From: Epithemia pelagica
Taxonomy: Eukaryota; Bacillariophyta; Bacillariophyceae; Surirellales; Surirellaceae
DNA length: 64,000 nucleotides
NCBI GenBank assembly: GCA_946965045.2
Contig: OX337228.1
Location: forward strand, 806,001 to 870,000
Direction: 5' to 3'
Positions 30,898 to 41,436 of this stretch are shown here, piece after piece; the first letter of the stretch is position 1, and each line of letters opens with the position of its first letter. Position numbers and translations under genes: made by a program. A model generated the notes under the pieces. That model saw only the letters and a program-made list of their open reading frames with translations. It was not told where the DNA came from and made no database searches.

Positions 30898-31726
30898 GAT
30901 GCGATAGACTAATATGAATTGAAACAAACAAGGAAAAGAAAGATCACGCAGGAGGACCCCACCAACAAAAAAGGCCTCTTGTGGCGGTTGCAGTTTTGGG
31001 AAGAACAAAGGTCTCCGACAATCCTCTTTGTCTGCACAGAATGGATCTATCGATTCGTGTTTGTGTTGCTCGATGGTTTGTATTCTTTGGGGTTCGGGTG
31101 GTTTCGGGGTGGTGGTTTCTCTCTAAAACACAAACAACGACGGCCGACAGTGACACGATTTCTTCATGGTCGCTTCTTCCTCTTCTCGCGAGTTTTCAAA
31201 TCGCCGCCCGTCTGCTCGCCGTCGTCCAGCACTTTTTCCCTCCGAGGACATCACGCGCACGCACTCTCTGTCTACAGACAGACAGTCAGTGATGCCGTCT
31301 GCCGTCAACGGGAGGCGCGCTCGCGCGTATCAACTTGCGATCTTTATGACGTCATAAACGGGAATCAAAGTCTTTTGTCACACAAACTATCGGCGTTCTG
31401 ATTTCCGATTTTCCACCAACCTTTTTTTTGTCTGTTTCGTTTTTTGGATGCTCCCAACAGAATCGCGTTGTACGTTGGTTGTTGTTGGTCGATGGAACTT
31501 GAACCGTTTCGTGGAAAAAGCAGTTGTTGGCAATTCATTCTTTGGAGATTTCTTAGTTTGCCTGGAGCCTTGTGGAAAGGGGGCCGATAGCGCCACCAGA
31601 ACCCTTTTCATTGTTCCTATTGAAATTCCTATTGCGGTTTCCGCAGTTTCGGCGTGAATCCACCTCGACCAAGTCGTTCTTTCCCCTGGTAGACCCGCAC
31701 AAGTATCACAGAAATCCATTTTCATT
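30898..31726. promoter_or_regulatory. Divergent promoter region with a CRE palindrome
   Basis: 829 bp between the start codons of the PP2C gene (-) and the deubiquitinase gene (+). It includes a perfect 16-bp palindrome TTTATGACGTCATAAA at 31343-31358 whose core is the bZIP/CREB site TGACGTCA. No gene is supported here. Confidence 0.55.
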
Positions 31727-34700
31727 ATGCGGAACCACAAAAGACCGAAGCATCACAATTTCAAGAACCATCGAAAGTCGTTTCCCCTCGCGAAATCTCC
31801 CCATGCTCCGTATCGTTCTCAGGAAGATTCCAGGAAGAGACAGCGGTCCTCTTGGTCACCCAACGGCACAATAGGACCATCACTGTCTCATGGTAGGAAC
31901 AAGCATCGAAGTGAAATATTCCAACAATTCAATGACAATAAGGACGACGATCGTGACAAGCGGCACGAGACTCCTGCGAATGCCCGTGATCCAGAACCCC
32001 GTGACGAGCACCGATCTGAGGCACCCGCGGCGGACGACGCAGCCACTAATAATAAACCGTCATTGAATTCCTTGACAACAAATCATGCTCGGAAACGACG
32101 ACGATCGGAACAAAATCGAATTGACTTTGTCCATGCTCGAGGACCATCCGAGGCCTTTCGTCCCTATATCTTTGGCCAATCCAAAACGCAAGACAAAATT
32201 GGAAAGGACCATGAACCATCACGGACCACAAAGTCAGTAGATCAAGAGAAGCCGAGAAAAGAAACGGAGTCGGAGCGTTTGCTGTCACAGCCAAAGGAAG
32301 CCACGAGGACGACGAATCCTCCTGGGAGTGCAACGGAGCATCCACACTCTTCCACAGAATCACCGTCTTCTACAACTCAGGCCCCGTTGTCATCACAGTC
32401 GGACAATCTACTATTGTCGGGTCGTTTACTGCAGGATGTACGAACCGATTCTTGGGGTTCTCGTCCGAGAACCAATTCCATTACCTCCAATGAGCTCAAG
32501 TTGCCACAGATTGGGTTGTGCAACGAAGGATATGTCTGGACCTTGCATGAATGGCACTCCTCCTCTAGCTCCCATTTTCGTGACAAAACTGAGAATGCTT
32601 CTATGAGGACCATATCCATGACACTACCACCCAAGGGATTGACCAATTTGGGTAATACATGCTTTTTGAACAGTACAATCCAGTGCTTGGCTCATATACC
32701 TTCCTTTGTACAAACCTTGCTGCACTTGCCCAATGATGACGAGGACGACGCAAACGGTAAAGGTGCCAACAAGAAACGGCCACCCAATCAGGGTAAACTC
32801 GTTACCTCGATTGTGCGCACTTTGATGCGCCGAGTCCATTATGCACCCAAGAATGAGTCGCACCAACATGCTCACAGCAAACAACCGCAGGTGGAACCTC
32901 GTCAAATCGTCCAAGCCCTCACATGGTTGGGTCGAGTGGGTCATGCCCCGGCGGCGTCCTCCCCGAAACAGTTTTATCATCAAGCGTCGGCCAACAGCAA
33001 ATTTCGACCCGGTCGACAAGAGGATGCCCATGAATTTTTGGTCCATCTCTTGGATGCCATGAGTCATGGGGAATTGCATCATGCCGGAATCTATCCCCAT
33101 GTGAGTGGGTGGCGTGATAAGTTGCCCACTCCACGCTTGGAAGAAACCACCTTTGTGGTAAGTTGGCGACGAGAAGATGCGCTACTCGCCCGGAAACTTG
33201 GGTATTCCAGGAACAAAGGCTTTCACCTGTTCGACTGGTGGATCAGTCTCACTTTTGTTGTCTGTTTTGCGCTGTTTTTGACGATCATCGTTCGGGATAC
33301 GTGGATGCTCCTGTAGCATAGAGTGTTTGGCGGGTATTTGCGCAGTCAAGTGCGTTGTACCAATTGCGGCTACAATAGCAACACGTATGATCCTTTTTTG
33401 GATTTGGCCTTGGAGATAAGTCACAAATCCTGTCATAGTGTGGGACAGGCGTTGCAAGAGTTTTGTCGACAAGAGCGATTGGATGCGGACAACCAATGGA
33501 AATGTTCCCAGTGTTCCAAACGTGTTCGGGCGTTAAAGCAAATGACGGTTTATCGACCACCTCTTACACTGTGTATTCAATTGAAGCGATTCACCTTTCA
33601 TCAAAACGGCTTTGGCATGGGTGGCAATGGAAAGTGGCAGTCTCGACACTATCATTCAAAGCATGGCCGGTGGGGTGGAGGCGGTGGTGGTGGCAGTGGA
33701 CGAAAGATTACCAAACCTATTGAGTTCCCCCTACAATTAAAGTTACCCCTGAGTGATGGGCGTACCTGTGATTATCAACTCATGGGTTTCGTGACGCATT
33801 GGGGACAGAGTGCCACATCGGGACACTACACAGCGTGCATTCAAAAGCCCATTGTACCCTCCCACCCCCACAAACGGTCGCCCAATCAACAATCTCCATC
33901 TCCGGCGGTTCGATGGTTCCATGCAGACGACTCCTTTGTGGAACCGATTTCAGAAGAAGGCGTCCTACGACGAAAGAGTGACGCCTATCTCTTGTTTTAT
34001 GCTCGAAAGACAGTCCCCGTCGTCCCTCCAACAGCAAAACCATCCGTGTCCAATTCGCCTTTGCACACCCACCATCCATCCAGCACAGCAGCGAAAACAA
34101 CAAACCCAAAGACGAAGCACAATGATGCACCGCCAGGGGCAAAGCCACAACCACGTTCCCGACAGAACGAGGATCGGTCTCCGCCCACAGAAAAAGGAGC
34201 ACCACCGAAAGAGGACCATGCATCCAATAAGGAAGCAGATTCAGGAAAGCGCTTTGTTAATGGTACAACAACTGACGGCAACACGGCCAGACATCATCCC
34301 CGCGCTCCTTCTCCAACCCAGGGATTATCGTATCAAGAAACGGTGGATATGATGAATGGCAAGACACGACGCGATACTGGACAGACAGACCAACAACGTG
34401 ATAAAAACGGGCCTTCCAAGAATACAGCAAGGGATGGTGCAACGAACCACAATCACACCAATCCTGGTACTGTAGGTCGTGGAGAGCCTACAGTCCGGGA
34501 ACGACTCCCTAAAAAGGAGCCAAAGAAATCATCCAAAGACCAGATACCTTCGGATAGCACATACAAAGACGAGCAGGAGACAAAGACTGCTTACGGGGAA
34601 GCGTCTCAATTATTGAAAGACAAGCGTGAGGATCATACTTCCGCGCATCAAGGAGTGAAAAAGCAAAAGTCCAGAAGACCCTTGGATATCGCTTCAGACG

Positions 34701-36463
34701 AGGAGTGGTGTTCAGACGACGACCCTTATGGTGAGGAGTATATCCATGGTCCGCGCGTTCCTACTTCTGAATATGAACAAGCGACAAAGCAAAAGTCCAG
34801 AAGACCTTTGGATATCGCTTCAGACGAGGAGTGGTGTTCAGACGACGACCCTTATGGTGAAGAGTATATCCATGGTCCGCGTGTTCCTATGTGTGAATAT
34901 GATCGAGCGGCAAACCAAAAGCAGATGAACAACGATGCACAACCAGGGACAAAGCCACAACCACGGGATCGATCTCCCACAGAAATAGAAATATCCAGGA
35001 AGGACCATGAATCAAATCAGGAAGCAGATTCAGCAAAGCCCTCTGTTAATGGTACAACAACTGACGGCAACACGGCCAGACATCATCCCCGCGCTCCTTC
35101 TCTGACCCAGGGATTGTCGTATCAAGAAACGGTGGATTTGATGAATGGCAAGACACGACGCGATACTGGACAGACAGACCAACAACGTGATAAAAACGGG
35201 CCTTCCAAGAATACAGCAATGGATGGTACAACCAACCACAATCGCACCAGTCCTGGTACTGTAGGTCGTGGAGAGCCTACAGTCCGGGAACGACTCCCTA
35301 AAAATGAGCCGAAGAAATCATCCAAAGACCAGATACGTTCGGATGGCACATACAAAGATGATCAAGAGACAAAGACTGTTTACGGGAAAGCGTCTCAATT
35401 ATTGAAAGACAAGCGTGAGGATCATACTTCCGAGCATCAAGGAGTGAAAAAGCAAAAGTCCAGAAGACCTTTGGATATCGCTTCAGACGAGGAGTGGTGT
35501 TCAGACGACGACCCTTATGGTGAGGAGTATATCCATGGTCCGCGCGTTCCTACGTCTGAATATGAACAAGCGACAAAGCAAAAGTCCAGAAGACCCTTGA
35601 CAATCGCTTCAGACGAGGAGTGGTGCTCAGACGACGACCCTTATGGTGAAGAGTATATCCATGGTCCGCGCGTTCCTTTGTTTGAGTATGAACATGCGGC
35701 AAACCAAAAGTCCAGAGACTCGCCACTTGGTCGGCGCGACAGATCTTCTTACGGTGAAGACGATGTGAACAATACAGACGACAAGATGAACTCCGGGAAT
35801 GACAAACTCGATGGTTCGGACAAGGACAAGTTGGGAAGGGGCTATGGTGAGACAGAAGCGCCAGGACAGAGTAGAAAACCCGTGCGTGCCAAAACGACAA
35901 AAGTTGTTTTGGATCGAGGTCCAGGCCGTGAAAAGGTAGAACGTGTTGTCGGTCAGGCCAAATCCAAACCATGGCGTCCCAAGTCTGGCTTTATGGACTC
36001 GGGAGAGAAGCAGGAATCCACAAACAGTCATGGGCGCCGAGATCTTTTGGGTAACATTACCACAGATCCATGGGAGGAGGAAATGGGAATGACAGAGTCC
36101 ACCTCTCGTTCTGTGGGCCACAAGAACAACATCCATGTTGGCAACAAACAATATGATTCAAGGCAACGAAGGAAAGACTTGGTGTCACAACTTAATCACG
36201 ACCAGGCGGCTTTGAAACGGAAGCTCTACCCAAATCGATGGGATGCAGCCTTGGATGCAGGAAAACGCAAGAAGGTCAAGGACGGGGAGGAATCGGCTAC
36301 TGGGCAACACAATCAACAACAACGGATTTTGGCAGGAATTCAACATGTGGGCCGTAATCGACACCGCAGTGATCAACGGCTGCCTCACCGTCAGCACTCT
36401 AGATCTAGAACACCAAATTTCTCCTCGCGAAAACGACGCTATGGAACGCCAAGGAGGAAGTAA
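31727..36463 (+). CDS. Ubiquitin-specific protease (two exons)
   Basis: Exons 31727-33157 and 33317-36463 are joined in phase 0 across a 159-bp GTAAGT...TAG intron, giving 1525 aa. The first ~300 residues are basic and disordered. The USP domain has its Cys box GLTNLGNTCFLNST (catalytic Cys about 312), the QQD-type block RPGRQEDAHEFLVHLLDAM, FGGYLRSQVRCTNC right after the splice join, two CXXC pairs (about 491 and 540) for zinc, and the His box SGHYTAC (His about 647) followed by WFHADDSFV and YLLFYARK. This fits the USP36/USP42/UBP16-like branch. The ~850-residue tail is charged and contains a nested tandem duplication. It removes ubiquitin from proteins; a nuclear or nucleolar site is inferred from the basic tail. 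Confidence 0.92.
34255..35700 (+). repeat. Nested tandem duplication in the deubiquitinase tail
   Basis: A 789-bp unit is repeated: TGTTAATGGTACAACAACTG at 34255 and 35044, and the following sequence is nearly identical. Each unit ends with two copies of a 126-bp (42-aa) repeat beginning KQKSRRPL and containing EEWCSDDDPYGEEYIHGPR; these start at 34661, 34787, 35450 and 35576. Both periods are multiples of three, so the frame is kept. Confidence 0.95.
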
Positions 36464-36616
36464 AGTATTTCTAAGGTCGTTATTGTCCCATGAAAGTTTA
36501 CCATATATACTTCATCTTCCCCCTTAACTCTTGTTCTTCCCTTAAGTCCTGATTGTATGCCGCACCTAGATAGAGACTCGAATTTCCTTCAACCTCGTTC
36601 TATCTGCTGTCGTCTT

Positions 36617-39600
36617 TCATTCCGATTGCGGAGGAAAGGTGCCATTGAGAACCACATGGGTCATGAGCGGCTGAATGCCGACTTCTCGGTAAGCTTGAGC
36701 CGCCTTTTGATATCCCTTGCCAAAAATCTCATGATCGTCCGATTCAATGCAAAACCGAAAATACTGTCGGAGTTCCTCATCCGTCGGCCCACTACTGCTG
36801 GTCCCCCACACTGCAGGAGCGTGACTAGTATCAGTCTCTGTGGAGTCCGAAATGGGATCCAATCCCTCGTTCAAAAAGAGCATGGCCACCAACTGCGCCA
36901 ATCCTTCTTCCACTTGTGGATCCAGGGGAACTTCCTCATAATTGTCGGGATGCAATTTGATCCACGCATGTGTCGCTTCATGAGCCAATATACTGGCCGT
37001 CAAATCCCGGGGAAGACCCAACAAGCACATGATGGCAAAAATGGTCGTCTTGCTGCTGTTGTTGTTGGTGGTGTTGGTGGATTCGTCTTGATAATAATAT
37101 TTGAATCCCTGGGAATCACGGTCCAAGGCTTCAAAACTACTACTGCTCCAATTGAATTTCATGGCTGGCATTTTGAGACGATGACAATGATCTCGATCGG
37201 TCAAGCAAAGGCCTTGCGTCATGATTTGCGATGATGACGACGACGACGAGGCAGTGTTGGTTGACAAACGTGCATGACTCCCAAACGAGACGGAAGCCGC
37301 CCGTGCCTTTTGTTGTTGCAAATCTTCGGAACAGACAATCAAGACGGGAAGATTGCGCATTTCGTCCCAGACTGCTAATTTCATTTGATGTTCAAAAAAG
37401 GAAATGACTTGATCCCAGAGAGGTTGCACATCCTTTTCATCGGTAATGACGGTACGACAACACGCAAAACAGACGCATCGACCGGCATCGTCCAAATCGG
37501 CAAAGGGTTCGTCCATGGGTTCAAATCGATGACATCCCGTACATCGTCGACACACGGTGCTGGATGTTGTTCCAGCAGTACTCATCATGTTGTTGTTGTT
37601 TGTATGCATGGTACCCGTATTGTATCCACTCCAACTCGTACCATAGGCTTGTTGTGGATCGGGTGCATGATGCGGACACATGCGTTCGTGTTCAAAAAAG
37701 GGATGTTTAACATAGAGGACTGTTCCATCGGGACCTTTGGGAATGAGTTGTTTGCAAACGACACAAATATCTCGTGGTGTGGGTGGCAAACAGGCGGCAT
37801 GGTAGGGGACCCAATGATGTGTCGTTGTCGTTGTTGTCGTGGTTGTGACGGGTCGACACATGTTACTGCTGCTGCTGGTTTCGGAGAGGGGTGGTCGAAA
37901 GCCAAATTTGCTACTCACATCAATCTTGGTATGACAGGCGGCACAGGTAAAGCATTCCGGATGATACAATCGATCCTTGGCTCGTAAAAAGGTGCCATGA
38001 CTCAATCCACATTTGGCACAGACATTGGTAAACGTGTTGGTGGTGGGACGGGGAGGAATGGCCGATGGAATGGCACTCAGTGTCGTCTTGGAATTGCTAT
38101 TGGACGTTGTGGTTGTCGTCAGGGAAGGGCCACTGGTTGGACTGTTACTCCGACTCCTCGTTGTCGTAGTGGTGCTCTTATTGGGGGTCGTGGTGGTGGT
38201 TGTCGTCGTGGGCAAGGCCAAGGGAGGAGGAGGAGGAATTCCAGCAGGTAAAATGGCCGTCAAGGCTGGGGAAGACGACTGCGATGTGGCGGGGGAGGTA
38301 TAGTGTGTGCGTGGGGGTGGACGATCCATCATGGTGGTGGAAGAAGTGGAGGAAAAACTGGCGGCTCGTCGCACTCCTCCTCCACCTCCCTGGGAGGACT
38401 GTCGCAATCGTTCTTGCGGAGGTGGTTTCTTGTTGCTTTTATTGGAATCTTCGGGAGGAGGAGCATCTCGGAATGGACGGAGCCGTTTCCACAACGACTG
38501 TGAGGAAGAGGAGGACGATGTCAAGGGAGAATTGGGAGCCGATCGAATGGGATGCGGTGGAACTCTCCCAAGACGATGATTCGTGGTGTCGTCATTGGTT
38601 CCATCTACGGCTTCTCCTCGAATGCGAGCTGGTGAATTGGGGGAGGAAAAGGACGAGGCATAGGGTGGCAATCGATGGTGCAAGGAGGATGAGGATGACG
38701 AGTTCAAGAGCAGGGGACTGGCAGGTTGTTTCCGTCTCCACCACTGTTCTTCTTCTTCTTGTGGTTCGTTTTGGTTTTCCTCCTTGTTTGTGTTGTTGTC
38801 GTCGAGAGAGGAAGCACGAGAACGGCTCGGAGTAGTGGCACTACTACCAGGACTCGTCGTCGACAAGGGATTCTGCTGAGGATTGTTCGTTTTGAGTTTG
38901 TGTCGATCGTTGCGCAGGGGTGCGACAAAGGAAATTTGACGTTCTCCCATGGGTCGTAACAGCAATGGGTCGTCATCCTGGTCGTCTGCATCGTGTTGTT
39001 GTTGTTCTTCCATGGTGGCAAACAAATCTTGCAATTGATCTTCGGTCAAATCTCGCAAACTTCGACCCGTGGCCGCCATGAGACGGGCCAAGCGTTCGTC
39101 ATTGTTGTTGTTGTTGTTGGGCGGTTCCTGGTTGTGGTTCTTGTTGTTGTTGTTGTCGTCGTTGGTGGTGGTAATGGCAGTGTCTGGAACGGGTCCACTG
39201 GTGGTGGTTGTGGGAGGAGAGGAACCGGCCAAAACTTCTTGTACTTGAATCCGACGTGCCAAGACAAAGTCTTGATCGGTAGTTTCCTTGGAGGAGGATT
39301 GAGGGGTATTCGTCGTTCCTATTTCTGGTTCGGGTTTTAATGGTTCGGGTGGTCCTCCTCCTCCACCCAAGGGAACAATTCGAACCGTCGGAGGAGGAGG
39401 AGATGTTGGTGGTGGAGCCAATCCTACCACCACCGGAGGAGGATAGTCATAGATGCTGTGACTTGTGGTCTCTCTACCACCACCACCACCGAGCGGAACA
39501 ATGTTGGGAGGCCGAGGAGGAGGAGGATCGTAGGAAGGATAAGATGATGATCGTGGTGGATAGTAGGCACCCTCAGCAGAATGAGGAGGAGGATAGGATG

Positions 39601-40111
39601 GTTCTGGAGGATAGTAGGAATTTCTGGTTCGAACATTCGGTTCTGGAGGAGGATAATAGTCCGCATAGGGGTGGTGGTGATGAGGACCACCGCTGTGGTG
39701 GTGGTGGTGATGCTGCTGGCTGTAGTGGGGAGGAGGATTGCTGTAGTACTCGTGAGGATATTCCGTGTGGTGATGGTGAGGATTGTACAGCGGCGGAGGA
39801 TCCGACAATGGCATTATTCTTCGATCTGGAGGAGGCGGAGGAGGATGATGCAACGGCGCATGCTGTGATGAAGAAGAAGCATGTGTCGGACTGGAACCTG
39901 TGGTTCCCACCAAATCGAGTTGCGCAAACTGTCGTGCCAAGGCCAAATCTCGTCGTTCTTGTTCCTCGTCTTGCAGACTACTGTGAGAATGATGAAGGGG
40001 CGGATGATGATGAGTGGGTTGTTGCTCTTGAAATTGCAAGTGTCGTGCCAAGGCTTCGTCCTCTTGTTCTTGTTGCTCTTGTTGTTGTTGTTGTGGATGA
40101 TGAAAACTCAT
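36617..40111 (-). CDS. DA1-like ubiquitin-linked peptidase (UIM-like, LIM, zinc metallopeptidase)
   Basis: 1164 aa, intronless. The N-terminal half is His/Pro/Tyr-rich and carries several short helical motifs of UIM type (EDEALARHLQFQEQ, RRDLALARQFAQLD, DQDFVLARRIQVQEV, DERLARLMAATG). A LIM domain starts at CAKCGLSHG (Cys about 698) with HPECFTCAAC. A second Cys/His cluster (CVVCKQLIP...HERMCPHH) and a third (CRRCTGCHRF...CVCFACC) follow. The C-terminal DA1-like region includes WDEMRNLPVLIV and the zincin motif AHEATHAW (about 1043-1050), with a downstream Glu in QVEEGLAQL as third metal ligand. In plants, DA1 is a peptidase activated by ubiquitination that limits organ growth, and it has the same UIM-LIM-LIM-like-peptidase order. 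The diatom substrate is unknown. Confidence 0.85.
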   Translation of the reverse strand: MSFHHPQQQQQEQQEQEDEALARHLQFQEQQPTHHHPPLHHSHSSLQDEEQERRDLALARQFAQLDLVGTTGSSPTHASSSSQHAPLHHPPPPPPDRRIMPLSDPPPLYNPHHHHTEYPHEYYSNPPPHYSQQHHHHHHSGGPHHHHPYADYYPPPEPNVRTRNSYYPPEPSYPPPHSAEGAYYPPRSSSYPSYDPPPPRPPNIVPLGGGGGRETTSHSIYDYPPPVVVGLAPPPTSPPPPTVRIVPLGGGGGPPEPLKPEPEIGTTNTPQSSSKETTDQDFVLARRIQVQEVLAGSSPPTTTTSGPVPDTAITTTNDDNNNNKNHNQEPPNNNNNNDERLARLMAATGRSLRDLTEDQLQDLFATMEEQQQHDADDQDDDPLLLRPMGERQISFVAPLRNDRHKLKTNNPQQNPLSTTSPGSSATTPSRSRASSLDDNNTNKEENQNEPQEEEEQWWRRKQPASPLLLNSSSSSSLHHRLPPYASSFSSPNSPARIRGEAVDGTNDDTTNHRLGRVPPHPIRSAPNSPLTSSSSSSQSLWKRLRPFRDAPPPEDSNKSNKKPPPQERLRQSSQGGGGGVRRAASFSSTSSTTMMDRPPPRTHYTSPATSQSSSPALTAILPAGIPPPPPLALPTTTTTTTTPNKSTTTTTRSRSNSPTSGPSLTTTTTSNSNSKTTLSAIPSAIPPRPTTNTFTNVCAKCGLSHGTFLRAKDRLYHPECFTCAACHTKIDVSSKFGFRPPLSETSSSSNMCRPVTTTTTTTTTHHWVPYHAACLPPTPRDICVVCKQLIPKGPDGTVLYVKHPFFEHERMCPHHAPDPQQAYGTSWSGYNTGTMHTNNNNMMSTAGTTSSTVCRRCTGCHRFEPMDEPFADLDDAGRCVCFACCRTVITDEKDVQPLWDQVISFFEHQMKLAVWDEMRNLPVLIVCSEDLQQQKARAASVSFGSHARLSTNTASSSSSSSQIMTQGLCLTDRDHCHRLKMPAMKFNWSSSSFEALDRDSQGFKYYYQDESTNTTNNNSSKTTIFAIMCLLGLPRDLTASILAHEATHAWIKLHPDNYEEVPLDPQVEEGLAQLVAMLFLNEGLDPISDSTETDTSHAPAVWGTSSSGPTDEELRQYFRFCIESDDHEIFGKGYQKAAQAYREVGIQPLMTHVVLNGTFPPQSE

Positions 40112-41436
40112 AATGAAGAAGATGATGATGGAGACATGTGGGAGCCGGTTCTCTTTGGTTAATGGTGGTTTTGTGGTGTTGCCGTAATCTCTCTTCTCTC
40201 TTTTCTCTCGAGAACGAGAGCATATAGAGTGGGAGTCAGAATGATTCTACTACTCGAAAGCGCCTCCTCCTCCTGTGTCTTTTGTTTTGTTCTTACAATG
40301 TCTGTTCCCGCAACATGAAGGGACCATTCATGCGAGCCACGTTCAATAGAGAGAGCCGACGACGACGACGACCGAAAGACAATGGAAAGATCACAACGAG
40401 AGGATGGCCAGAAATGTATTATTAGAGAGCTATTATAATATAAAATGTCTATGTCTTCTCTCTCTCTCTAAAAAGTGGGGGCCAAAGGCCAAAGGGTTCC
40501 AAGTTCCAAGGAGGCAGAGACTATTGCCCGCGACAGAATGGAACACAACTGCCCTCATATTGACGGAGTGACGCGACATGTGTCACCTGTCAAATAACGT
40601 CACTCCATGTGCCTACAACAGGTAGGTACTCCTATTCCATTCAAACATCAACACATTATTTTTCTCTAGTAGAGGTAGGCAGGCCTGGAGGTGTTGCACG
40701 GGCCTATGCGCTTTGGGAACGTGTGCATGTCCAGACTACCACTATTTTTACAGATATAATGGTCTTGCTACCGGAAGGCTCTACCTAGCTAGTTGTAGGA
40801 GTGGCTGGGTCTATGCGCTTTGGGAACGTGGGAATGTCCAGACTGCCACTCCTACTATTTCCAGATGTGGTCTCTCAGGCGCTACCCCATTTCGTCGAAC
40901 GTCTCTTTCCGACACATTCCGTCCTATTGGACAGAGGAGTCGCCCATCCGCCTCTCCCATAAAATCGAACAACGAGTGTCGTGGGTGTGTGTTGTTTGGT
41001 CGGATGGCATCCCTCCTCCGGTTACTCTTTCCACCACAGTACCGTACTCGTTGGGGGACCACGAGGGGGCATCCCAATAACGCCGGACAAGTAGAGGACT
41101 GGCGCCCATTCTTCGAGTTGGACGGCGATCACGCATACCATATATTGGACTGGCGCTTTCGACGTTTCCGGCGTGGTACCGCCACACGAGCACGCGCGCG
41201 CAAGAGGACCACCCGCAATCGACAGCAGACCATGGCATCCCTTGGCCGTTTCCTGATTGTTCTGGCGGCGTTTTACTCGCGTTCCACACTTTGGAGCATT
41301 GATTCCAGAAATCCCCAACAACAAAGGCTCCGTGTGTCTCGCATCATTCACATCTTTTCTCTGGATTGGATTTTGGGGTGAGACGATTGCCGTGAATCAT
41401 CTGATCTAGTTTCATCCTAGCAAAAACTATAGGAAG
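40112..41436. other. Divergent intergenic region with a short tandem repeat
   Basis: 1.3 kb between the DA1-like gene (-) and the bromodomain gene (+). It contains a CT-rich tract near 40457, an inverted repeat (40565-40573 / 40598-40606), and a two-copy tandem repeat with 107-bp period (40704-40885). The plus frame at 40713-41381 crosses the repeat, is Arg-rich, starts without ATG, and is not credited. Confidence 0.5.
40704..40885 (+). repeat. Two-copy tandem repeat, period 107 bp
   Basis: CTATGCGCTTTGGGAACGTG occurs at 40704 and 40811, each followed by a near copy of ATGTCCAGACTACCACT. The second copy is shorter and diverges after about 70 bp. Confidence 0.8.

Noticed and set aside
33323-36463. 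Second separate gene downstream of the truncated protease frame
   Set aside because: FGGYLRSQV and the CXXC pairs complete the USP domain begun upstream. A GTAAGT...TAG intron links the two in phase.
39340-40113. 257-aa plus-strand frame
   Set aside because: Antisense to the His/Pro-rich start of the DA1-like gene; no ATG-specific or domain support.
40713-41381. 222-aa plus-strand frame
   Set aside because: No ATG start, crosses the 107-bp tandem repeat, Arg-rich, and overlaps the presumed promoter of the chromatin gene.
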